Source of the DNA: Eudorina sp. 2006-703-Eu-15
Lineage: Eukaryota > Chlorophyta > Chlorophyceae > Chlamydomonadales > Volvocaceae
Assembly: GCA_003117195.1 (NCBI GenBank)
Contig: BDSI01000001.1
Location: 992,001-1,056,000, forward strand
Direction: 5' to 3'
Length of the DNA: 64,000 nucleotides
The notes beneath the pieces were generated by a model. That model was not told the DNA's origin. It ran no database searches and saw only the letters and a list, made by a program, of their open reading frames with translations. Made by a program: the position numbers and the translations under genes. Below, one piece after another: positions 13,991-25,040 of the stretch (the first letter of the stretch is position 1; each line of letters opens with the position of its first letter).

Positions 13991-16900
13991 TGATGAGGGT
14001 ACTTACCGCCCGTTCACGGATGGGTACGTACATAGGGCGCTCCTATACAGGCCCCTCCTATCAAGCCCCACGCACGGAATCGCACCTGCTGGCTGCGGCA
14101 TGCGTGGTCCGCCCGGCATCGATGCAAGGTACGTAGGTCTCAAGGCGGTCATCATCAGCCGGGCTTATTACTACGGAGCGAGGTGTCTGTTGAGCTGTAT
14201 GTTGAGCTGCGTGTCAGCGTGCATGCAGTTGTGCTTATCTTGCTATCGATGTTTTGTTGGACTCCTGCTGTTGATGGAGGAGCTCCGTCCTGCGGTGCAT
14301 CCCGAGCCGAAGCGAGCGCGGTCGAATGAATGAATGATGGCGGTTGATGACGGGGGGTTCGCCGGCGGCCGCACGCACGGCCGCCCTGCGAGCGACCTGC
14401 TGCTGGCGTCGCTCCCATCTGAATGTGCTCGGCTTCAGCCTGGCTTGCGCCACGCCAGACGTGTTTGCTTAATTACTCGGTCGCCATCTGGCGGATCTAT
14501 CTGGCGCCGATGCTACGCACCGATCTTCGCACCGACGCCGGCGGCGTGCGAGCGCCGCCGCATGGAGCGAGCGAGGTGTGGAGCGAGCGAGGTGTGGAAA
14601 CGAAGCGCGGGAGAGGCCCCGCAGGCAGGGAACCGCGCGTTAGGTGCGTAACACAATCAGGTGTGACAATCAACGCGTTTTGGTTTGAGAGCGAGGGTTC
14701 GTTCGTCCCAAATGATGAGCAAGTTTACAGGCAGGTTCGCACGTGATTCGTTCGTGTATCGCGTGGTACACGCACGGGAGTGCCTCACGAGCGTCGATCG
14801 TTGCGTGTGCTTGCGGTGTAGCAGTTAGTTGGCGCATCGCAGGCGGGCAGGGTGACTTACGTGCGGCGGTAGGTCTCACGCACCACGCACCTCGCTCGCG
14901 CCCGCGGTTATTGGTTGGCTTTCGTTGGACAGTGCCTGAGAGCCTGAAAGTGGGACGGGACCGCGGAGAGACGTGCCAGAGCGGGGGGTAGGTTCGTTAC
15001 AGCTTGATTGGACAGTGGCCGTACATACAGTTGGTACGGAGCAGCGCCACGTGGGCGGCAAGCTCTGTTCTAGTATGTGGGTCTAACTACTTCACCGCGC
15101 CTCGCACGACGGGCGCGTGGATGGTCTTCGCAGCTTCGTTGCTTGATTTGCAGTAGTTGCGGCTGTGCGTGGCAGGTTGATTGCAGCAGTTGCGGCTGTA
15201 GCAGGTTGATTGCGCGCAGACCCGGCTCGCTAGCTGTAGTTCACTACTGTGGGGTTCGTTGTGGCGATAAGTACGACAGCCAACCGTGTCGTACGTAGAT
15301 TACTTGGATGATGGATGGAAGCTGCTGAAGGAAATTGCTCTCGCTCGTCGGTTTGGGCTGGAAGGCTTTGATCGTCGGTTCCGGCATGCTGAGAAAACGG
15401 AAATGGGTGATGGGTTTCCGGAATGCCGCTATACGTGCTACGCGAGGTGATGGTTCGTTGTTTTTATTTTGCGTTTGGATAGCGGTTGATGGCGGAGGTG
15501 CCCAGCACTGATGACGTGCACCTGCCCACGCCTGCTGTCGTACGTACGTTACAATGCATGATATTGCCGTGCGTGTGTATGATGCCTGCCGTGCGTAGCT
15601 GGCAATTATTGTCGACGGATTCAGCGGATCCGTCCTTGCTTACAACTTGTCAGCAGCCGTGTTTGGTTGCTTGCATCGTCTTGCAGCTGTCGTCGCAATA
15701 TTTCAAATCGAAAGCGCTCGCTCGCTGCCATGTGCTGGATCCTGGATGGTATCGTGGAACTCGAGTACCCCCGGCATCGCCATCGATCGGCTGTTTCGTT
15801 AGTTGTACTTCCCAGCGTTGGAGAGTACGAAAGCCAGACGCATTACGTACGTACCTATGTTCGTCGTACGCGCCTGCACAGCATATACGAGATCGTGTCG
15901 TACTCGCTGTACGGCGATGAAGTATGTACTCCTCTGGAATCCAACGACCCTTTGTTGGTCGGTCTCTGCTTGTATGTCATCAGCATTAGGCGGCGCGCAC
16001 GCAAGGTACTCGGACGGTTCAAGATTAACTGGCGAGTATCAATGTTCGTCGGCAGGCAAGGCACCGCGAATCCGTTCAGGGTGAATGGCGGCTCGCTCGT
16101 TGTTGGTTGTTTGTATGTTAGGTATGGTCGGAAACCTGTCGAACGCTTGCATACCGCCCGGCGGGTCGACATCAAGTGTCGAAAGCAACAGGTAGATCCC
16201 TTTTGTGGTCCGCTGTAACGTTCATTCCGGAAGATGCATCCGAATCCATCTGTAACATCGTTTGCGTGGTTCTCCTCTACCTTATAAGGAGGACGTAGCA
16301 ACACGCCCAACCAACGCGCAATGCGCCGACCGGCTGTCCGTTCTGCTCGTAACAACCACCAACGGTCGTCGCTGGGTACTCGCCGCCACGAGTAAGCAAG
16401 GGACCTGCAGCTGTGGACAAATCCATAGGAGAGGCAGGCGGGCCAACCCTGCAGGATTACGTGCTTGGATAGAACTACACCTCAGATTGGAAGCATCGCG
16501 CGCACAGGCACGCACATCCTTGGTCGTACATTGCGCCCTCCCTCCAGACCTCGTTCCCGAAACCTCTGTGTGGTTGATCACCATCAATCAACAACGCAAA
16601 CGTTACTAATCGTGAAATCTCTTAAGCGTTGGCAAGCACGGTATGACGGTAATTTCCATTGGACAGTGACTTTGACGACTGAAAACTGTGTTGTATTGTA
16701 ATATACCTAGTTAATTTGAAATTAAGAACTTCACCACAATGCCAGCGTATGCTAGATGCCATTCGTTGCATGACTAATACGGTATCAAGCGCACTTTGAC
16801 CTGTAAACACATATCAGCAAAAGACAATTTCCTGCTTTAAGGTCATCATTATTCTCAGCATACGTTCATGATTCAGCCTCGCATTCTATCACCAGGCGGG

Positions 16901-17258
16901 ATGAAGCGGCGGCAGCCGCATCCTGACGGGGTCTCCCGGGCAGCCCACTGGAGGGTCTCTGCTGCGGGCCGCCGCGCCACGGCCAGGACGACCCCGAGGA
17001 CCGAAGAAGCCTCTTCGCCTTGGCGCAGCGTTCTGGGTCCGGAGAGCCGCTTGCCGAACGTCTACTGGGGGGTGGGTGGTTGGGCCGTGTGTGGGAGCTT
17101 AGGTTGAGCGCGTGGGGCCCCGGGTCCGACAGCTGTGTGCGTGTCTAGCTGCCTTCATCTCGAAGGCTCCGAAACCGTAAGCGCGGTCTGTGTTAACGGG
17201 CGCTGTATGGCGCTGCTGCACTGTCGTATGGACACCGGCGGCGCGGCCCCGACAGGCC
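13991..17258. other. Intergenic interval between ABCG and YqaJ genes
   Basis: About 3.3 kb with no gene I can support. It holds a 16-bp tandem pair (GAGCGAGCGAGGTGTG, near 14565-14600), many GTAC words, and at 16205-16226 a copy of the GGTCCGCTGTAAC retroposon-end motif. That motif contains the only TGTAA I found between the ABCG stop and 16.3 kb, 2.2 kb downstream. Around 16870-17240 the sequence has exon-like GC-rich stretches that could hold a 5' exon of the next gene, but no splice model was convincing. Confidence 0.5.
16205..16226 (+). repeat. Dispersed GGTCCGCTGTAAC end motif, copy 1
   Basis: Shares GATCCCTTTT, then GGTCCGCTGTAACGTTCATTC, with the copies at 22387 and 56692, and lies in otherwise unrelated sequence. 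I read it as the 3' end of a retroposon family ending in CATT-type repeats. The tail here is short and decayed. Confidence 0.6.
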
Positions 17259-20200
17259 ATGTCGACGACCTCTCTGCGGCAGATGTCGTACTACACCGCG
17301 CTGCCGCCGGCGGAGGAGGTGCTGCTGGAGTGCGAGGCCGCTTACAGGTGTGTGTGTGTGTGTGGCGAAGGGGAAGCGACGGAGGCGGAGAAAGAGAGGG
17401 AGAGAAGGAGAGCAGTTCGCGCTGAGGAAAGCATCTGCTGGGGTCAGAGAGTGGGGTCGGGTCGCAGTCGATGTGGCGGGCCGTCAACTGCGACCTGCCT
17501 GCTTGCCCAGTACGGCGTGCGGCGGCACCCGCCCCGCGGCCTCACACCCCCAATTGACGGTATGCATGCACGCCTTGTCTCCGTGGCGGGTACCTCGTAC
17601 TGATGTCGTACGGCAGGTATGTACGGCAGGATACGACACTGTGGTCGTCACTCCACTCGGGCCGCCTCACCACCAGTCGCCTCAAGGACGCTCTGGGGCT
17701 CCGAGACCACACCGCCTCCCGACTGGTGGGAGGGCCCCAGGTAGCTGGGGCGGCGGCACCGAGTCCCTTCCTGTAGCCCCGGAGCGCCACCCTATGGGGG
17801 AGCGCCATCCTATGGGGGGAGCGCTATCTTCTAGGGGGCCCTGGAGCACCGAGCACGGTTGAAAGGGTGAAAGGGTTCGCCGCCATTTCCTGTGTATCGT
17901 CTCACTGCCCTCCAATGACCCCAAGGGTGTCTCATAGAGCGACCTCGGGTCGCCGACCACCGACCGGTATCAAGACCCTACGTGGCCGGCCGGCCGTCGT
18001 GTGGTCGGCCCGAACTCGCCCGGGCCAGCGGCGTGGCTCGCTTCCCGCTAAAAGCCTGTGAATCCAACCGTGCGGAATCTCACTAAACACACCGCTATGC
18101 ACATCCCGCGTGTGTGCCTGCACGGCCGCAACCTCAGGACGCTTCCCACGACCCTGCTGCCTTCAGATGTCACCGCACCGCACCCCACGGGCCTTGGTTG
18201 CTCACCATGCACGGCACCTCCGTCCTCCCCTTCCCCCTGCCGTTGATTTACCCCCGATCCGCCTGTCTATACTTCCACCCATTTGCCGCACTGCGTGTTA
18301 CGGCAGTACCCGGAGACGGGCGTCCTGCACGCGTATCAGCACCTGCAGCAGCCGCTGTACGTACCACAGGCGGGACGCGGCGCAGTCGCGAGCAGCGTAG
18401 GCGCGGGCGCGGCCGGGCCCGGCAGCCGTGCATCTGAGGCGGAGGCGCTGCAGCTGAATGAGGCGTCCCGCCACCGATTCAATGAAGCCATAAAGGGGAG
18501 CGGCGCCGAGGAGGAGCCGGTCGGTACGGCTCCGGGGGCAGCGGTGCCTGGTGGTTCCGGTGCGGGCGACTCTGGCGGCGCGCATGATGGTGAAGGTTGG
18601 AGCGCGACAGGTGGGCGGTGGGTGGAGATGATGGTACTGTAGGAGGTTCCTAGCTCCGGGGCCGTCTGGGACGTACCTAACCGAACTCACCTGAGAACTG
18701 CTCAAAGCGGCTTGATGTCCTGGCTGTTTTTCCGTACTGCAGTACAAGATCTGCATTGCCGTACTGGTTTTGTGCGGGTGGGCCCTTTGGATCACCGCAG
18801 ATTCGTGCGCTGTAGGAACTCTTTTAGTGGTCAAGTAAGTAGTACACCGTTCAGATTGCATGCAGTTCGGTGGCACTGCAACTCTGATGTTGATTTGCAT
18901 CGCGCGCCCTCCTCCTCCTCGCCGCCCTCCTCCTCCTCGCCGCCCTCCTCCTCCTCGCCGCCGCCACTGCCGACGTCAGACCGCAGGCGGGTCAGCGAGC
19001 TGGCGGCGCTGTCGGCCGGGGCTGCGGGGGCGGTACGACTGCGGCTGCTGTGGGGCTCGTTGCAGGTCAGGACGACTCCAGGGGCGGGAGACCCAGCCCG
19101 TCTGCTCAGCCACCTGGCCACCCGGCCACCCGGAGGCGTGAAGCCGTTGCGCATATCTCCCAGAGTCCGACCCCGTCATATGGCCCCGCTTGGGGCGGTT
19201 GGGGCCGCGGATACCTGGCCAGCAGAGAGGCACATACCCAATCAATGGTGATGCATGCGCAAAGACAGCGGGGCAGCAGTGTGTTCACCGGAGTCGGGCC
19301 CGCACGCGCTCACGGCGGGTCATGCTATACACCACGCACACACCCTGTCGCCACCGCTCGCGGACGAACGCCCCCTGTCGCCATCACGCGTTCGAAACTC
19401 AGCTTCGTTTGTTCAAGAAGCCAACACTGCGCCGGCACCAACCGGTGGCGCGGTGGGCCGCTCCGCTGTCCGCCCCCTCAGGAGGCAGCCGCGGTGGCGA
19501 CGCTCTCGGCGCTCTTCCCCACATCGCAGCTGGAGGAGGTGGGCGGCCATGAATATCAGTATGACTTAATATATATATATATATGTTTGTTTTACTGTGT
19601 GTAACGTGCGGGGACCAGACCGCGTTAGACCGGAAGCGAGGTGGACGGGGACAGGCAGTGGGCTGTCTCAATTGTCATCACCCCGTGGGGCGGTTCCTAC
19701 TCCTTGGCGCCCTCTGGGACGCGTTGTGTCCGTCGGCCAAAGCCTGCGGCGCATTGTGTCGGTGGGCGGACCGGGCATGAGGCGGATGGGGACAGGCAGT
19801 AGGTGCGGGCCACAACCGCTTTCAGCACCGCCCCGTGAGCCAATCCCTGGAAGCGCCTTGTTGTAGCTGTCTGCCGACCGGACCCCTTTGAGGCGGGTCT
19901 TCTGCCAGCTGTCAGATGACGTGCTGGTCCGAACGGGCGTGACCTGCTCGCTCTGCGCCACGGTTTGTCTGCTTGCTATGCGCGTGTTCAGGAGCGAGGC
20001 AACTTTAGTGAGGTAACCCGAACAACCCAAACCGTACATGGTGTGTTCGCGTGTTTCGGTTCGTGCCAAGCACGGCCGCGACAACGCATCAAACCCCAAT
20101 GCTGGTTGTCCCGCACTCTCATATACGAATGCGTCCCTACCCTGACAGGTGGGACTGCTCTGCCTGCCAGACCCCAGTCCCTGGGGCGTGGAGCGGTCGG

Positions 20201-23200
20201 AGCTGCCGCCACTGGGTTGGTTGGGTTGGGTTTGTGCCGGGTTGGGCTGAGTTGAGTTGGGGCTGTATGCGCCGCGGGGCAGCAATAGGGCACCTAGGGC
20301 TCGCTGGCTTCTCCGTGCGGCAGTAGGTAGCTTTCCCTCTCACAGACGACCCAGTCTGGGGTGCTTGCTGCGCCTGGGGCCCCGCCCGACAGGTGCTTCG
20401 CCGGATGCCCTGATCACCCACAACGTGCCTATCACGTTGGGCGATATCCAGGTGCGGTGCGGTGCGCTGTCGCTGACGTTGCTACCGTCGTTGGTGTTTT
20501 TAATGAGAAGCCCGTCGTTGGTGTGTTTCGAAATGCAACCCGCCCGCCCGCCCGACGCCAGGCGCAAATATACTTACCATATAGTACCGTTACAGTGTGG
20601 ATAGGCTTCCGGGCCCTGTCTAAGGGTTTATGTCGCGGTTTTATATGATGCTATAGGACACCTTCAACCATCATCACACCGAACCTACGCCATACGAACC
20701 GAGGGTCCAAGGCGGTTGATCCTGCCAACTAAGGATCCCACCTCATCCATTCATCCGCACATCCGTAGAGACAGAGGGTTCAGCAATCGCCACCGATCTA
20801 GCGTGCGAATCTCAATCCATCAACTGTGATCTCAACTCCACATCTCAGCAGCTTGCCATAATCTCATGCTCCCGAACAATGTCGGGGGTCACCCTGGGAC
20901 TCGAACCCAGGACCTTAAACCGCCTAACCGCGGTACGATATAACCTGCACGAAAATACTTACCCGTCGTTGGTGTGTGTGTGTGTGGGAGGGGGAGATGT
21001 GTGCGTGAGTGAGTTGTGAGGTGTAAGGTGGGTTGATTGATGATAACGCGATGGGTCTGATACGGTACCACGGCGGTGGTGATGGTGCCGGGGGTGCAAC
21101 ATGCGTCGATATTGATGGGTTGTGACAGCCTTGCAGTGGTTGGTCCGCAACTGCACCTGCGACTGAGACTGTGACTGCATCCACAGGCCGGCCGAAGAGA
21201 GCTTCAACACTCGGTCGGCTCAGCGGCCAGCAGTGCCGCCGCACCGCCACCCGACCTCCATCGGACTGCGACCGCCATAGCCAGGTCCTTACTTCGGGCT
21301 GCCCTGGCGCGCCACACGCAGCTGGCGGCCAGCGGCGCTGGCGGGACCTTTGGAATCCGGGACAGCAGTAACAGTAGCAGTAACAGCAGCAGTACCAACA
21401 GCAGCAGTAGCAGTACAAGCAACAGAAATGCTGACATTGGCAGCTGTAGTGGCGGCGCAGGAGGCAACGGTGGCGCGGGCGACCGCAACAGCGCCGCGTT
21501 TCGCTGCCGTACCCCGCCGCTGTTTGCGTCCGGCTCCGAGGAGGCTGTTGCCTGGCTGGTCACGGAGCTGCTGCGGCCGGACAGCTTGCAAGCAAGCCCT
21601 GGCCTTCGACCCATGGGTCAGTCGGGAGTGGGATCGGCAGAAGACGATGTGGCGGCGGTGGTGCAACTGAGGGAAGTCGTTGAAGTGAGTACGAGGGGTT
21701 GATCGAATCAACCGAACCACGGGTCGCTCGGCCGGAGACACGTGATCGCCTGCGGGGCGCAGTGCCGTGCTGTTACGGATGTCGACACATGCTGCGTTTG
21801 TTTAGTTGCAACACGGGCGATCTCGGTTTTCGGCGCTTTTGCGCAGTATGGGTAGGGTATGGCCATCACAACTTATCACAACTGGTGGCTCGCAGCCCCG
21901 TCCGGGGCCCCGTGCAGCACCCCTGCTCACGCACCGCTCCCCACCCTCCGCCGCAGGTTAAGAACCACTGCCCCTTCGTGTATAAGGGGCAGCGCAAGGC
22001 GCGCAAGCGTGGAATCGTCCTAGAGGTGCGTGGCTGCTTGTTGACCAGACAGCTGATGAACCATCACAAAATGGCTTGGCGCGAAGTAAGCCGTTCCTGC
22101 TCTCAGCAGGTTGGGTGCCCTGATACGGTAGCCCTGACCAGGAGCTCGCGAGTACCGTGCGCCGCAACTGCCCAGGGTGACAAGCTGACGACCCGTGTAG
22201 CGATTATCCGTTTTTGAGAGCCATACATGGTCGTAACATCCCGTCTAGATCCTTCGACACCGAATGGCAGAATGTGATCCTTCGACACCGTAACATCCCT
22301 TCTAGATCCTTCGTTACCGAAGGACAGAACGGCCTGCTGGGGCTTGCCCTGGTATACACCGTTAGTTGATCCCTTTTCGCGTTTTCGGGGTCCGCTGTAA
22401 CGTTCGTTCGTTCATTCGTTCGTTCGTTCATTCATCCATAACGTTTTGGCGCAGGGGAGTCATGAAATGGCTGTGCTCTGCTTCGTGCTGAATCCCCTGT
22501 GCCAACACATGCTGCCTCGTTCCAAGCAGCTGGGCCCAATACGTACTCGGAGACCCACCCATCTCCACGACCCAGCTCTCTTATAACGCCACCCGCCCGC
22601 AACGTGTCCCGGATTATTTGGCACGGGGCCCTGCATGCAGTACGTTGTACGGGAGCGCGGTCCCATCGAGTCGCTGTGGGCGCTGTGGGTCCCACAGCTG
22701 CAGGCCCACATGGCCTGCAGCGGGGCGGACAGCGCACTGCTGCTCAGCAGGTCCGCCTCCAAGGGCGTCCGGCTGTTCAGGATGTTCAGGTGAGGAACGA
22801 TGTTGCATATGTAATTATGCATATTGCATGTATTGGCCCGAGCCCGCCCGTCTGGCAGCCGGGGCCCCGGCCCGTTCTCCCCGTATCCCGGCCCCACGCC
22901 GCCGTTGGGGTTCATCCGCGGCCTCACGCCGAGGCACCCTGCAGGGCCCTGGCCCCTGGGTCCTGGGTGCAGGTTTACGATCGCCCGCCACGACACACAC
23001 ACACGCTCGCTTCGCAGGGATGACGGGTACCTGGAGGTCGCGCTGGACATGTTGAGGGAGCTGCAGTGCGCCCACGTCGCGCGGCGCCAGCCGCCGGGCA
23101 GTGACCCGTGGGTCGGCCGGCCCGGCTACGAGGACTTCCTGCAGCGCACGCTGGCCATCGCGCGCGGCTCCGAAACCGTGATCAGCACCTCCAAGACGCC

Positions 23201-23670
23201 GCAGGTGTGCGCATACATCGCTGCCAGCCGTGCGTGCGTTCCGGGGCGCAGTTCCTCGCCATTCTGCCCTTTTTCGCCCTCGCAAAGGCCCATGCCACGT
23301 GTCGGTGCCAGCGCCATGCCTTCGGTCCGCCGATGAGGATGTCTCATTCAGCATGCTTCTTTCGGCATGTAGTTGCTACCCCGCCAAGATAGAGCCGGAG
23401 GCCATCTGTGACTCGGGTGTGCAGTGGCATGTGCGCACGTGTTCCGGTGCGGTGCGCCCCGCCGCTCGCGCCTCCTCCTGCGCCGCCGACGCCGACCTTT
23501 GCAGTTTCTCAGCTCATTTACCGTACTTGCTCCACGGTCCCAAGGAGGTCCAACGGCCCTGTGCACGCTGAGCTCACCTGCATGCCTCACCTCATCTCCG
23601 CGCCGCTTCACTGCACCCGCCGCCGCAGCTACCTGGGACCGACGCGGATGCTTTCTGGAAGCTGAGGTGA
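17259..23670 (+). CDS. YqaJ-type PD-(D/E)XK nuclease domain protein
   Basis: Predicted DNA exonuclease/recombinase-type protein of the YqaJ/lambda-exonuclease fold. Twelve exons: 17259-17347, 17617-17740, 18307-18610, 18980-19065, 19482-19538, 20149-20215, 20393-20451, 21187-21684, 21957-22025, 22641-22789, 23018-23204, 23629-23670; 1731 nt, 576 residues, every junction in phase. Family marks in order: LWSSLHSGRLTTSR near residues 38-51, WGSLQEAAAVATL near 197-209, LPPLGASPDALITH with D247, EVKNHCPF with E428 and K430, VPQLQAHMACSG from about 468, RLFRMFRDDGYLEV near 495-508. The D and E-x-K pattern is the metal-binding active site and is intact. A 166-residue exon rich in Ser, Asn, Gly and Ala separates D247 from E428. 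An upstream in-frame ATG at 17190 or a missed 5' exon is possible. Introns make this a nuclear gene, not a recent phage insertion. Biological role unknown. Confidence 0.85.
19867..19962 (+). other. Possible in-frame cassette exon in the YqaJ gene
   Basis: A 96-nt open stretch bounded by AG and GT lies in the intron after exon 19482-19538. It would add 32 residues (containing RVFCQLSDDVLVRTG) without breaking the frame. Without it the protein reads QLEE-VGLLCLPDP, which fits my memory of the family better, so I left it out of the main model. It could be an alternative exon or chance. Confidence 0.25.
20527..20961 (-). mobile_element. tRNA-related SINE-like retroposon with 16-bp target-site duplication
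   Basis: The segment is flanked by identical copies of CCCGTCGTTGGTGTGT at 20511-20526 and 20962-20977. On the minus strand, shortly after its start, it carries a clear RNA polymerase III B box (GGGTTCGAGTCCCAGG, near 20896-20915) preceded by a tRNA-like stem (ACCGC/GCGGT). On that strand it ends in CGGGCGGGCGGGTTGCATTTC. Length is about 435 bp, with no protein coding. It sits in the intron between YqaJ exons 20393-20451 and 21187-21684, opposite to the gene. A working tRNA is unlikely: no matching 5' acceptor arm is seen. Confidence 0.75.
22231..22335. repeat. Imperfect tandem duplication in YqaJ intron
   Basis: The block CGTAACATCCC-TCTAGATCCTTCG followed by ACC-GAA-G-CAGAA occurs twice about 58 bp apart, with a few differences. 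It sits just upstream of the retroposon-end motif at 22387, inside the intron between exons 21957-22025 and 22641-22789, and may be part of the body of that element. Confidence 0.6.
22387..22437 (+). repeat. Dispersed GGGGTCCGCTGTAAC end motif with CGTT/CATT tail, copy 2
   Basis: GGGGTCCGCTGTAACGTTC followed by about eight CGTT/CATT units. Same orientation as the host YqaJ gene, so its TGTAA could act as a poly(A) signal inside the intron. Confidence 0.7.
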
Positions 23671-25040
23671 CAGCGCAGGCACGCGCGCATAGACCGTCGG
23701 AGCGCGGACATACAGCGGGCGCTATCGTTATCTCCCCATCCAGCGAGACTCGCACGCCGTCGATGGGGGACAGCACGCTACGGGGCGTTTGCCCTAGAGA
23801 CATGGTGGATTTGGATGGAGCTGAGCGGCGTCGGTAAATATGTGGCGAAACATGCTGCTGGCTCCTCCGCAGTGCACAGCACTTCGGTGGGGAGATGTAT
23901 CCAATCCTGGCGCTCGCTGCTGCACTGACGTACGTAGCGTACGAAAAGGGTACGACGGCGTGGGTACGACAGCTTTGCGACCAACATGCCCAGCTGGGAC
24001 AAGGCGAGTGAGCCGACATTCGGTCGGTGTGGTAGGATACGGTATGTGATTAACTGATTAAAAGGATTGATGTATGTTCCAGAGGATGCCCTCATGGTAT
24101 TATTGGTTCTGTCCATCGTCTGATGAGTACCTGCTGATGACGTGAACACAAGTGTACCAACCAAACATCGTGGCGTCCGTCGACACACACCGGGTTTCTC
24201 ACTAAACACACCATGCATCTCAGTTCTCCACTTACACAGGTTTGCACGCACCGCGCGGTCTCGGGATGGAACCGGCAAACGCCTGAACCCTTAATCGATT
24301 CAATCGCAGCGAGCAAACCTTGATCGCTTATTGCAACGCACCGCTGTATCGTCACAATGCCCTCATGTCTCTCCCGCCGCTACTGCCACGAATAATACGA
24401 CATGCCGCTTCGAAGAAGTGCCGCTGCCAAGTGTCGAGCTCGAGTTATAGGACAATCTCGCACGCATACCCGGAATGGACACACACAGGCTTCCAGTACA
24501 TGACAGCATCGTTCCAGACGCCTGCGATGCGCATCTGCCGCCGCCGGGCAATGCTTCCAGCGAACATGAATACATGAATGAATGTTACAGCGGACCCATC
24601 AACCAATCATGGTGCCTCGGACACTAACAAAGCTGGATATGGCGCGCCATAATCACGCAACCCGCTCGGGGACGGTCTCAAACGAGCAGCACCACATACA
24701 CCCACACAGCGGCAGGTAACAATAAAGAACAAAAGCTCCCCCTCCTCGCTCTCTGCGCGGAGTCCTTTCCTTCGTCCCCATACCCAGTAATACATGTCGC
24801 CACGTATGCCACTGATAGTACAATCCACCCCGCGTATCGATCTGCACCCAGTACCCGCTCGTGAGCTACGAATTAAGACTTGGCAGTCCCTCTATTTTGG
24901 CAGCCCTCAGCCGCCGGCCGGACATGAACCACATCATGAATAAATATCCTGAATCCATAAACTGTGGATCTCCGGAGTTCGGACTCCGGATCCGGGATCC
25001 AGGCTCCCAATCCGAAGGTTCCCGCAGGTCATGCGCTCGC
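23671..25040. other. Intergenic interval, convergent between YqaJ and first C2 gene
   Basis: No gene seen. It contains the 3' ends of two converging transcription units and, at 24566-24598, a retroposon-end motif on the minus strand. No TGTAA was found on the plus strand close behind the YqaJ stop. Confidence 0.5.
24566..24598 (-). repeat. Dispersed GGGTCCGCTGTAAC end motif with CATT tail, copy 3
   Basis: On the minus strand this reads GGGTCCGCTGTAACATTC, then CATT repeats. Its TGTAA lies about 450 nt after the stop of the C2 gene ending at 25041, in the same orientation and at a normal 3' UTR distance. It may serve as that gene's poly(A) signal (inference). Confidence 0.65.

Noticed and set aside
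15667..16218. 183-codon frame upstream of the YqaJ gene
   Set aside because: The residue mix is Arg/Cys/Val/Tyr-rich with no motif, and the frame runs into the retroposon-end motif. More likely non-coding or relic element sequence.
20890..20950. Functional tRNA gene on the minus strand
   Set aside because: The B box and a stem are clear, but no 5' acceptor arm pairs with the 3' side and the anticodon loop would have six bases. The flanking target duplication shows it is a retroposon head.
17259..23670. Prophage or giant-virus insertion suggested by the YqaJ fold
   Set aside because: The gene is split into 12 exons with algal splice sites and codon use, and no other viral gene lies nearby. 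Any transfer would be ancient.
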